6,235 nt of DNA, taken from Pseudomonadota bacterium (lineage in GTDB: Bacteria > Pseudomonadota > Alphaproteobacteria > ATCC43930 > CGMCC-115725). The stretch spans positions 1 through 6,235 of the forward strand of contig JAJYIC010000159.1 in the NCBI GenBank assembly GCA_021790295.1. Reading direction: 5' to 3'. The notes under the pieces are model-generated. The model was not told the DNA's origin. It searched no databases and saw nothing but the letters and a program-made list of their open reading frames with translations. Below, one piece after another: positions 1-5,401 of this stretch. Made by a program: the position numbers and the translations under genes. The first letter of the stretch is position 1. Each line of letters starts with the position of its first letter.

Positions 1-661
1 AGCCGGGAAGCCCGCAAACGAGCCTTCCCCCCCAGGGCGAGGGGAAGGGATCGATGCGAAGCCTGCCGGGCGCGAGGATCTCGTAAGCGATAAGGCGGGA
101 ACTTTCGGTGTCGGCAACGTAAAGGGTCTTTTCATCGGGCGAAAGGCCGATCCCGTTCGGGGTCAGGAAGGGATAAACGAGTTCGGCGATGCGGGAGCCG
201 TCGGGAAGGGCATAATAGATCCCGCCATGGTCGCGCCGGCGCGCGTATCTTTTGCCGAGATCGGTGAAATAAAATCCGCCTTGGCGGTCGAAGACGATGT
301 CGTTCGGCGCCGAAAGCTCGTGCTCGCCGCAATGGGTGTAAAGCACCTTCCTCGCGCCGGTTTTGGCGTCGATCCTCTCTATGGAGCCGGTCTTGTAGTC
401 TTTTGCCGGTCCGGTCGAAAGAAAGCCGCCCAAGGCGTATTCGTTGCCGCCGTTGTTGCAAAGGTAAAGCGCGCCGTCGGGCCCGAAGGCGAGACCGTTC
501 GGTCCCCCGCCCGTTGCCGAGACCACGGATTTGGCGCCGTCCACGGCGATGCGGGTGACCCTTCTGCCGGCGATCTCTCCGAGGATGACCGAACCCTCGG
601 CCAAAGCCACAGGGCCTTCGGGAAACCCGAGCCCGCTCGCCATGATGCGGATATCGGCCAT
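1..661 (-). CDS. SMP-30/gluconolactonase-type beta-propeller hydrolase, partial (C-terminus beyond left edge)
   Basis: The first 220 residues are present; the family usually has about 290-310, so roughly the last quarter is missing. Family members are cytosolic or periplasmic six-bladed beta-propellers that use a divalent metal to open sugar lactones and related esters. Visible motifs are the N-terminal FPEGP with the metal-ligand-type Glu15, GPNGLAFGPDGALYL (residues 53-67), APNDIVFD with Asn120/Asp121, FTD (132-134) and TPNGIGLSPDEKTLYVADT (167-185) with Asn169 and Asp184. These match the conserved Glu/Asn/Asn/Asp metal site of the family. The ATG at 661 was chosen because GGAGGAG lies four bases upstream of it; a second ATG six codons in lacks this. 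There is no signal peptide. A promoter-like pair lies just upstream. The gene is divergent from the small membrane protein gene. Substrate cannot be told from sequence, and 'lactonase' is a family-level call. Confidence 0.92.
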   Translation of the reverse strand, partial: MADIRIMASGLGFPEGPVALAEGSVILGEIAGRRVTRIAVDGAKSVVSATGGGPNGLAFGPDGALYLCNNGGNEYALGGFLSTGPAKDYKTGSIERIDAKTGARKVLYTHCGEHELSAPNDIVFDRQGGFYFTDLGKRYARRRDHGGIYYALPDGSRIAELVYPFLTPNGIGLSPDEKTLYVADTESSRLIAYEILAPGRLRIDPFPSPWGGRLVCGLPG

Positions 662-699
662 CGCGCTCCTCCAGCTTTCTCGGTTGCGACCGCACCGGC

Positions 700-729
700 A
701 TTTTGGGGCGCCCCGCAAAGGCCCGTCAA
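700..729 (-). promoter_or_regulatory. Candidate sigma-70-type promoter for the SMP-30 gene
   Basis: On the minus strand, TTGACG (729-724) is followed after 18 bases by CAAAAT (705-700). The first matches five of six bases of the -35 consensus and the second four of six of the -10 consensus. Transcription would begin near 693, giving a leader of about 30 bases that contains the GGAGGAG ribosome site. The spacer carries a perfect 10-base palindrome, GGGGCGCCCC (705-714), which could be an operator or simply GC-rich sequence. This is the best-matching promoter in the window. Confidence 0.45.
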
Positions 730-770
730 GCCGGCCCGGCTTTCCCTCTCGCCGCGCGTTGCGCTGGCGC

Positions 771-776
771 TATAGT
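771..776 (+). promoter_or_regulatory. Possible -10 hexamer TATAGT upstream of the small membrane protein gene
   Basis: TATAGT matches five of six bases of the -10 consensus in an otherwise GC-rich spacer and points toward the small membrane protein gene. I see no good -35 at 16-19 bases upstream (TTGCGC at 759 is too close), so the call is weak. If used, transcription would start near 783, leaving a leader of about 118 bases before the ATG at 901. The same arrangement, hexamer then six bases then ATG, recurs before queA. Confidence 0.25.
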
Positions 777-796
777 CGGGCGATGGCCCCTTTCGA

Positions 797-847
797 GCCC
801 TTCCCTTTTGGCGAGGGCCGAGTGCGGCCTAAAGGCGGCGGAAGGGC
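797..847 (+). repeat. Imperfect palindrome / potential structured leader
   Basis: GCCCTTCC (797-804) and GGAAGGGC (840-847) are perfect reverse complements. Nested inside are CCTTT (804-808) with AAAGG (831-835), sharing one base with the outer arm, and GGCC (816-819) with GGCC (826-829), so the whole block can fold into a long interrupted stem. It lies between the candidate start of transcription and the small membrane protein gene. It could be a leader structure, or one copy of a dispersed palindromic element of the kind scattered through alphaproteobacterial intergenic regions. No second copy is visible in this window, and no known riboswitch consensus is recognisable. Confidence 0.4.
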
Positions 848-900
848 GTTTTCAAGAAGGCCGCCCTTATGCGGTCTCTCAAGGGAAAGGCACGGGCGCC

Positions 901-1074
901 ATGAACGGGCGGCATTTTTACGGGGTACGCATCGAGGGCGCGAAATGGGGGGTGAGCTTCGGTTCGGCTCTTTCCATCGCGATCTCCTATACGAACCACC
1001 ATTCGATCCTGTGGGCGATCATCGACGGCATCTTTTCCTGGATCTACGTCCTTTATTTCGCGCTCTTCCGTTAG
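901..1074 (+). CDS. Small membrane protein, 57 aa, conserved-hypothetical type
   Basis: A 57-residue protein. Residues 1-16 are polar with a basic character (R4, R10, K15). A hydrophobic stretch follows from about 17 to 30, then the sequence NHHSILWAIIDGIFSWIYVLY (residues 32-52) continuing to the C-terminus. That part would make one good membrane helix, with the first stretch possibly a second or an interfacial helix. From memory, short proteins of this type, with a 'hSILWAIihGi.sWiYViY' core, occur in many bacteria without a known function; this could not be checked here. The ATG at 901 gives the natural length. AAGGGAAAGG ends ten bases upstream, which is a weak and rather distant ribosome site. 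An in-frame extension back to 703 looks like non-coding GC-rich sequence. The acyl-CoA synthetase starts 90 bases downstream on the same strand and may be co-transcribed. Function unknown. Confidence 0.75.
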   Translation: MNGRHFYGVRIEGAKWGVSFGSALSIAISYTNHHSILWAIIDGIFSWIYVLYFALFR

Positions 1075-1100
1075 GGGGCACGCCGGGAGGAGAAAACCGC

Positions 1101-1128
1101 TTGCCGCAGGATGGAAGCGGCGGAAAAT
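1101..1128 (+). promoter_or_regulatory. Weak promoter candidate before the acyl-CoA synthetase
   Basis: TTGCCG (1101-1106) and GAAAAT (1123-1128) are separated by 16 bases. They match three and four of six consensus bases. The transcript would start near 1135, about 30 bases before the ATG at 1165. The alternative is that the synthetase is read through from the small membrane protein gene, since no terminator with a T-run is seen between them. Confidence 0.22.
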
Positions 1129-1164
1129 ACCGGAGAGACCTGGAAGAGTCGCGCGGGAGGAAAG

Positions 1165-2853
1165 ATGAGCGAGCCGAGCTATGTGCACGGGGCGAGCGAA
1201 AGGCCTTTTATCGGCGAGACGATCGGGGTCCATTTCGACCGCATGGTGGGGGAATTCGGCGGGCAGGACGCCCTTATCGTCCGCCATCAAGGGCTGCGCT
1301 GGTCTTATGAGGCTTTGAAGGAACGGGTCGATGCCTTTGCCGCCGGCCTCTTCGCGCTCGGCCTCGAACGCGGCCAAAGGGTCGGGATCTGGTCTCCGAA
1401 CAATGCCGAATGGGTCGTCGCCCAATTCGCCACGGCGAAGGCGGGCCTCATTCTCGTCAATATCAATCCCGCCTATCGCTTGGCCGAACTCGAATACGCC
1501 CTCAACAAATCCGGCTGCACCGCGCTCATCACCGCGCCCCGTTTCAAGACGAGCGATTATCTCGCGATGCTGCGCGAACTCGCGCCCGAGATCGCGCGGG
1601 CCGCACCCGGAAACCTGCACGCCGCCCGCCTACCGGACTTGCGCCTTTTGATCGCCATCGGCGAGGAGGACGCGCAAGGCATGCTGAGGTTCGACGACGT
1701 CTCGGGTCTCGCCCGGGGCGGCGAGCGCGAGCGCCTCCTGAAAGGCGCGCAAGAGCTGCAATTCGACGACCCGATCAACATCCAGTTTACGAGCGGCACC
1801 ACCGGTTTTCCCAAAGGGGCGACGCTCACCCATCACAACATCCTCAACAACGGCTTTTTTATCGGCGAGGCGATGAGGTTCAGCGCCAGCGACCGCCTGT
1901 GCATCCCGGTTCCGCTTTATCACTGTTTCGGCATGGTTCTCGGCAATCTCGCCTGTTTGACGCATGGCGCGGCAATGGTCTTCCCGTCCGAAGGCTTCGA
2001 GCCTCTGGCGACCTTGGAGGCCATCGAGGCCGAGCGCTGCACCGCCCTTCACGGGGTGCCGACCATGTTCATCGCCGAAATGGATCATCCCGATTTCCGC
2101 AAATTCGATCTTTCCTCTTTGCGCACCGGGATCATGGCCGGAAGCCCGTGCCCGATCGAGGTGATGAAGCGCGCGGTCGAGTCGATGAATTTGAAGGAGA
2201 TCACGATCGCTTACGGGATGACCGAGACGAGCCCCGTCAGCTTCCAATCCTCGGCCGAAGACCCTCTCGAACGGCGGGTCTCGACGGTCGGCCGGGTCCA
2301 TCCTCATATCGAGGTCAAGATCGTCGACGCCGAGGGCAGGGTCGTGCCACGCGGCGCCCCGGGCGAACTCTTGACCCGCGGCTATTCGGTCATGCTCGGC
2401 TATTGGAACGATGAGGAGAAGACGAAGGAAGCGGTCGATGAGGCGGGCTGGATGCACACCGGAGACCTCGCCACGATCGACGCGGAAGGCTATTGCAACA
2501 TCGTCGGCCGCATTAAGGACATGGTGATCCGCGGAGGGGAGAACGTCTATCCGCGCGAGATCGAGGAATTCCTTTACCGCCATCCGAAGATCCAGGACGT
2601 GCAGGTGATCGGGGTTCCGGATAAGCGGTATGGAGAGGAGCTTTGCGCCTGGATCCGCCTGCGCCAAGGGGAAAGCGCGAGCGCCGAGGAGATCCGCGCC
2701 TTTTGCCAAGGCCAGATCGCCCATTTCAAGATCCCGCGTTACATCAAGTTCGTCGACGGCTTTCCGATGACCGTGACCGGGAAGATCCAGAAATTCCTGA
2801 TGCGCGAAGAGACGATCCGCGAACTGGGGCTCAAGGTCGAAAAAACCGCCTGA
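1165..2853 (+). CDS. Fatty-acyl-CoA synthetase (AMP-forming, ACSF2/FadD-like AMP-binding protein)
   Basis: A complete 562-residue member of the ANL adenylating superfamily. It would activate a carboxylic acid with ATP to an acyl-adenylate and pass it to coenzyme A in the cytosol, feeding beta-oxidation or lipid use. Core motifs are intact: TSGTTGFPKG (209-218, ATP phosphate loop), PLYHCFG (250-256), YGMTE (350-354, adenine/acyl site), HTGDL (431-435, ribose-binding Asp434), GRIKDMVIRGGENVYP (448-463, hinge and CoA domain) and MTVTGKIQKF (535-544, catalytic Lys540). The opening YVHGASERPFIGETIG and overall length fit the ACSF2-like medium/long-chain group better than acetyl-CoA synthetases. 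The ATG at 1165 is preferred because GGGAGG lies four bases upstream; an in-frame ATG at 1111 adds 18 unconvincing residues with no suitably spaced ribosome site. Chain-length preference cannot be read off. The stop is one base from that of the convergent flavoenzyme gene. Confidence 0.97.
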   Translation: MSEPSYVHGASERPFIGETIGVHFDRMVGEFGGQDALIVRHQGLRWSYEALKERVDAFAAGLFALGLERGQRVGIWSPNNAEWVVAQFATAKAGLILVNINPAYRLAELEYALNKSGCTALITAPRFKTSDYLAMLRELAPEIARAAPGNLHAARLPDLRLLIAIGEEDAQGMLRFDDVSGLARGGERERLLKGAQELQFDDPINIQFTSGTTGFPKGATLTHHNILNNGFFIGEAMRFSASDRLCIPVPLYHCFGMVLGNLACLTHGAAMVFPSEGFEPLATLEAIEAERCTALHGVPTMFIAEMDHPDFRKFDLSSLRTGIMAGSPCPIEVMKRAVESMNLKEITIAYGMTETSPVSFQSSAEDPLERRVSTVGRVHPHIEVKIVDAEGRVVPRGAPGELLTRGYSVMLGYWNDEEKTKEAVDEAGWMHTGDLATIDAEGYCNIVGRIKDMVIRGGENVYPREIEEFLYRHPKIQDVQVIGVPDKRYGEELCAWIRLRQGESASAEEIRAFCQGQIAHFKIPRYIKFVDGFPMTVTGKIQKFLMREETIRELGLKVEKTA

Positions 2854-2876
2854 GCTACCCGGCGCGGGAATGGCGG
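2840..2876 (-). terminator. Possible rho-independent terminator of the flavin oxidoreductase gene
   Basis: Read on the minus strand, CCGCC (2876-2872) pairs with GGCGG (2850-2846), which is followed directly by six T (2845-2840). Inside is a second perfect stem, CCCG/CGGG (2868-2865 with 2861-2858), around a three-base loop. The two stems are separated by an uneven internal loop that holds the TAG stop, so the fold is imperfect. The T-run lies inside the last codons of the convergent acyl-CoA synthetase gene. No equivalent T-run is seen for the plus strand. Confidence 0.35.
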
Positions 2877-3976
2877 GCGAGGGCGGCGCCGGGCCAGAGA
2901 TCCGGCCGTGCACGCCGGTATTGCGGCGGAGTGGCCGCGTCGGCTTCGAGCACATCGGCCGCGTGCCAGCCCCAGCGCGGGTCGTCGAGAAAGCCGCGCG
3001 CGAGAGCCACCCAATCGGCCTGTCCTTCGGCGAGGATCGCTTCGGCCTGGCGCGGATCGACGATCATTCCCACGGTCTGTACGGCGATGCGGCTCATCTT
3101 TTTGACCGTCTCGGCAAACGGCACCTGATAGCCGGGGGCGACGGCAACGCGCGCTTTGGGACTGATCCCGCCCGAGGAGACGCAGACGTAATCGAAACCC
3201 AAGGTTTCGAGTTCGCGCGCGAAGATCCCGGCGTCTTCGGGAGAAAGCCCGCCTTCGATCCAGTCCGAGCCGGTGATGCGCATGCCGAGGGCGTTCGAAC
3301 GGGGCCACACGCGGCGCACGGCCTCTGCGACTTCGAGAGGAAAGCGCATCCGATTCTCTGCGCTTCCGCCGTAACCGTCTTCGCGGCGGTTGGCGATGGG
3401 AGAGCAAAAGCTGTGCAAAAGGTAACCATGCGCGCCATGCAGTTCGATGAGATCGAAACCGAGGCGATCGGCGCGTCGCGCGGCGGCGGCAAAGGCCTCG
3501 CGTATGCGCGCGAGGCCCGCCTCGTCGAGCGCTTCCGGCCGGGGCGCGGCTTCATCGAACGGGATCGCGGAGGGGGCAACGGTCGCCCAGCCGCCTGCCG
3601 AAGGGGGAAGGGGCTTTCCGCCTTTCCAGGGAACCTCTGAGGAAGCCTTGCGCCCGGCATGAGCAAGCTGGATGCCGAGACGCGCGTTCCCCCAGCGCCG
3701 GCAAAGGGAAACCACAGGTTCGAGCGCGGCCTCGTTCAAGTCCGAATAAAGCCCGAGACAGCCGGGAGTGATGCGTCCCTCGGGCTCGACCGCCGTCGCC
3801 TCGACGATCACGAGCCCGGCCCCTCCCATCGACAAGGACCCGAGATGCTGCAGATGCCAGTCATTGGCCGAGCCGGCGGCGGCGCTATATTGGCACATCG
3901 GCGAGACCGCGATGCGGTTGGCGAGGCTAACGCCGCCGATCGTGATCGGCGAAAAAAGGAGGCTCCCTCGTTTCAT
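2855..3976 (-). CDS. NADH:flavin oxidoreductase, Old Yellow Enzyme family (XenA/YqjM type)
   Basis: A complete 373-residue TIM-barrel FMN protein. Family members use NAD(P)H to reduce the C=C bond of enals, enones, nitro-compounds and similar electrophiles, often in detoxification. The SPMCQYS motif (residues 25-31) gives Cys28 and Tyr30, the redox-tuning cysteine and active-site tyrosine of the XenA/YqjM class, which classical yeast-type enzymes lack. Further along are EATAVEPEGRITPGCLGLYSD (59-79), IQLAHAGRKAS (102-112), ELHGAHGYLLHSFCSP (178-193) with substrate-anchoring His180/His183 and proton-donor-type Tyr185, and DGYGGSAENR (200-209). FMN-binding Arg233 (MRITGSDW) is present, as are VGMIVDP (302-308) and ALARGFL with Arg327 for the flavin phosphate. 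The start at 3976 has GAGGA six bases upstream. No signal peptide is present. The SGNH hydrolase gene lies 132 bases upstream on the same strand. The natural substrate is unknown. Confidence 0.96.
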   Translation of the reverse strand: MKRGSLLFSPITIGGVSLANRIAVSPMCQYSAAAGSANDWHLQHLGSLSMGGAGLVIVEATAVEPEGRITPGCLGLYSDLNEAALEPVVSLCRRWGNARLGIQLAHAGRKASSEVPWKGGKPLPPSAGGWATVAPSAIPFDEAAPRPEALDEAGLARIREAFAAAARRADRLGFDLIELHGAHGYLLHSFCSPIANRREDGYGGSAENRMRFPLEVAEAVRRVWPRSNALGMRITGSDWIEGGLSPEDAGIFARELETLGFDYVCVSSGGISPKARVAVAPGYQVPFAETVKKMSRIAVQTVGMIVDPRQAEAILAEGQADWVALARGFLDDPRWGWHAADVLEADAATPPQYRRARPDLWPGAALARHSRAG

Positions 3977-4036
3977 CGGATTCCTCGCGCGGTTGCCGCT
4001 GACTTGCGGCCCTGAGACAGCCTCCTAGCATGAGCC

Positions 4037-4063
4037 GCGCCAAGGGTGAGCCCCGCTTGGCGC
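4037..4063 (-). repeat. Perfect 8-bp inverted repeat between hydrolase and flavoenzyme genes
   Basis: GCGCCAAG (4037-4044) and CTTGGCGC (4056-4063) are exact reverse complements around 11 bases, and GG/CC inside the loop can lengthen the stem by two pairs past a bulge. No T-run follows on either strand, so it does not look like a standard rho-independent terminator. It lies about 60 bases upstream of the flavoenzyme start, in the leader if the two genes share a transcript. It could stabilise the upstream message's 3' end, mark a processing site, or be an operator. Confidence 0.4.
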
Positions 4064-4100
4064 AGAGGCCGCATGCGCGCCTTTCAACGCTCGCCCTGGC

Positions 4101-4127
4101 CCTTCTCTTCAATCGAAAAGAGAAAGG
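4101..4127 (-). repeat. A/T-containing inverted repeat spanning the hydrolase stop codon
   Basis: TTCTCTT (4103-4109) and AAGAGAA (4118-4124) are exact reverse complements around eight bases. Flanking CC/GG can add to the stem past one bulged base. It covers the last codons and the TGA of the SGNH hydrolase gene. No T-run follows on the minus strand (the next bases are G/C-rich), so termination here is uncertain. Confidence 0.25.
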
Positions 4128-5251
4128 TCGATCGCCTCCCCCATCTTGCGATACCCGAGATCGCTCGGATGCAGATGATCGCCGCAATCGTAGAGAGCGA
4201 GCATGCGATTTGGATGTTCGGGGTCGGCAAGCGCTTGTTCGAAATCGATAACCGCGTCGAAAGCGCCCTTTTCGCGGATCCAGGCGTTGACCTCTTGCCG
4301 TACCGCCTCACGCGCGAGGGTGTAGGCGCCGGGGAGAAAGTTCTCGTTTTCAAAACCGAGAAGCGTCCCGGCAAAGATCGTGACGCCACAGGCCCTGGCG
4401 CGAACGGAAAGCTGCTGCAACCCCGCGATCATCCCTTCGGCGCTCACCTCTTCGTCGGGTTTTTTCCAGCGGTTGCGGATGTCGTTGATGCCGAGAAGGA
4501 CGATCGCGTGGGTGATCCCGGGTTGCGAGAGGACATCGCGATCGAAACGCCTCTGGCCGCTCTCTCCGCGCACGTCGTGGAGGATGCGGTTGCCGCCAAG
4601 TCCCTGGTTCATGACGCCAAAGCCGCGGCCGCCGCGGGCGATGAGGCGGCGGGAGAGTTCGTCCGGCCAGCGCGCATGCGCGTCGTGGCTCGAAAGGTTG
4701 GCGTCGGTCAAGGAATCCCCAAGCGCGACGATGCCGCCCGTTTCGGCGGAGGCTTCGACATCGACCCCGCTCAAAAAATACCAGTCGTCGCAAAGCCGCC
4801 CGACCGGCATCTGGGCGCAGCGCGTAAAATCGCCCGGAGGCGAGACGAAATGGGTCTGGCGCGCGTAACGGCCGGTGACGCCGAAACTCGCCGTCACCTC
4901 GCCCGGCAGATAAAGGCTGACGGAAAGATCGGAAAGGGGCGGCAGATCGAGCTTGACCGGATCGCTCAAAAGGGGTGCGCCGGCGGCCAAGATCGCGCTC
5001 TCTTTGCCGCCGAAAGTCAAAGGGCGATCGCTTTCAGGAAGGATCGCCGGGCCTTTCTCTCTGAGCCCCACGCGCGCGGCGCCAATTTCGAGTTTCCCCG
5101 TTCCATGCGCGTTCGAAAAGCGTATGCGAAGGCGCCTGCCGCCGATGCTGGCGCGGGCGTACATGCGCAACGTCTGGTTCGAAAGGGCGACCCCTTCGGC
5201 CGGCGCCGGAGAGGCCGTCCAGGTTCCGACCCAATGCTCTTTTTGTTGCAT
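4109..5251 (-). CDS. SGNH/GDSL-family hydrolase with N-terminal accessory domain, apparently not exported
   Basis: A 380-residue esterase-like protein. Residues 5-165 form a beta-rich N-terminal region starting with HWVGTWTASP, as in the two-domain secreted GDSL hydrolases. The catalytic SGNH domain follows: GDSL (178-181) with nucleophile Ser180, NQGLGGN (215-221) with oxyanion Gly219 or Gly220, GIND (254-257) with Asn256, and DHLHPSDLGY (358-367) with the DxxH pair Asp358/His361. All four blocks are intact, so it should be active on an ester, possibly acetylated carbohydrate or a short acyl ester; the substrate is not known. The ATG at 5251 is preferred because GAAGGGA lies nine bases upstream and the protein then begins just before the family's first conserved residues. 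A TTG at 5296 would add 15 charged residues and still no signal peptide. The gene is divergent from queA, and the flavoenzyme gene follows on the same strand. Confidence 0.93.
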   Translation of the reverse strand: MQQKEHWVGTWTASPAPAEGVALSNQTLRMYARASIGGRRLRIRFSNAHGTGKLEIGAARVGLREKGPAILPESDRPLTFGGKESAILAAGAPLLSDPVKLDLPPLSDLSVSLYLPGEVTASFGVTGRYARQTHFVSPPGDFTRCAQMPVGRLCDDWYFLSGVDVEASAETGGIVALGDSLTDANLSSHDAHARWPDELSRRLIARGGRGFGVMNQGLGGNRILHDVRGESGQRRFDRDVLSQPGITHAIVLLGINDIRNRWKKPDEEVSAEGMIAGLQQLSVRARACGVTIFAGTLLGFENENFLPGAYTLAREAVRQEVNAWIREKGAFDAVIDFEQALADPEHPNRMLALYDCGDHLHPSDLGYRKMGEAIDLSLFD

Positions 5252-5399
5252 GGCGCTTTTTCCCTTCGGATCTCGGCGAGAACTGCCGCCAATCAATCCT
5301 AACGAAGGGGAGGCGTTCCTCGAAAGGGGTTGCGGGGGTGAGGAGAGAGCGATGCGCAGGCTTTTTCCGAACCTTCTTCCGATCGGCTAAAATCGGCCG
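5252..5399. other. Divergent spacer between SGNH hydrolase and queA
   Basis: This 148-base spacer must hold the control signals for both genes. On the minus strand, TAGGAT (5301-5296) is a possible -10 for the hydrolase, but the hexamer 17 bases upstream, TTCGAG, is a poor -35. On the plus strand, TAAAAT (5388-5393) is the only good -10-like hexamer near queA. It also contains a 12-codon ORF with its own ribosome site and a small inverted repeat at the queA start, both described separately. I see no tRNA, terminator or known riboswitch. Confidence 0.5.
5352..5390 (+). CDS. Candidate 12-codon leader ORF before queA
   Basis: It encodes MRRLFPNLLPIG and stops at TAA nine bases before the queA ATG. 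AGGAG (5341-5345) sits six bases before its ATG, which is the best-placed ribosome site in this spacer, whereas queA itself has none. Its last two sense codons form the left arm of an inverted repeat whose right arm covers the queA start codon, so translation of this ORF could open that structure and hand ribosomes to queA. No attenuator-type run of one amino acid is present. It is equally possible that the ORF is chance sequence and that transcription starts downstream of it. Coding has not been shown. Confidence 0.3.
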   Translation: MRRLFPNLLPIG

Positions 5400-5401
5400 A
5401 T
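5382..5401 (+). promoter_or_regulatory. Inverted repeat over the queA start codon with embedded TAAAAT
   Basis: ATCGGC (5382-5387) and GCCGAT (5396-5401) are exact reverse complements with an eight-base loop, TAAAATCG. In RNA the right arm includes the A and U of the queA ATG, which would partly mask the start. The same loop holds TAAAAT (5388-5393), a -10-like hexamer whose expected transcription start, about seven bases on, falls at the ATG itself. That would give a leaderless queA message; the -35 at 17 bases (TTCCGA, 5365-5370) is weak. The two readings are alternatives. Confidence 0.35.

Noticed and set aside
27..33. A run of seven C in the SMP-30 gene as a frameshift site
   Set aside because: The frame continues with normal family sequence on both sides as far as the window allows, so there is no sign of slippage.
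1111..1164. An upstream start adding 18 residues to the acyl-CoA synthetase
   Set aside because: No suitably spaced ribosome site, and the added residues do not resemble the family; the ATG at 1165 has GGGAGG at good spacing.
783..1310. A plus-strand frame opening at the ATG seven bases after TATAGT
   Set aside because: It overlaps both the small membrane protein and the synthetase, and its Arg/Pro/Gly-rich translation looks like out-of-frame GC-rich DNA.
1630..2955. A 441-codon open frame on the minus strand across the acyl-CoA synthetase
   Set aside because: It is antisense to a gene with every family motif intact, its translation is rich in Arg, Asp and His with no recognisable domain, and long antisense frames are expected at this GC content.
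2870..3640. A 256-codon plus-strand frame opposite the flavin oxidoreductase
   Set aside because: It is the complement of a complete, motif-perfect flavoenzyme and has no family resemblance of its own.
3979..4026. A possible CTG-initiated leader ORF overlapping the flavoenzyme start after AGGAGG
   Set aside because: It needs a rare CTG start and has no other support; the AGGAGG (4027-4022 on the minus strand) is too far from the flavoenzyme ATG to serve it.
4046..5302. A 418-codon plus-strand frame opposite the SGNH hydrolase
   Set aside because: It mirrors the whole hydrolase gene, has no recognisable motif, and the opposite strand carries intact GDSL, GIND and DxxH blocks.
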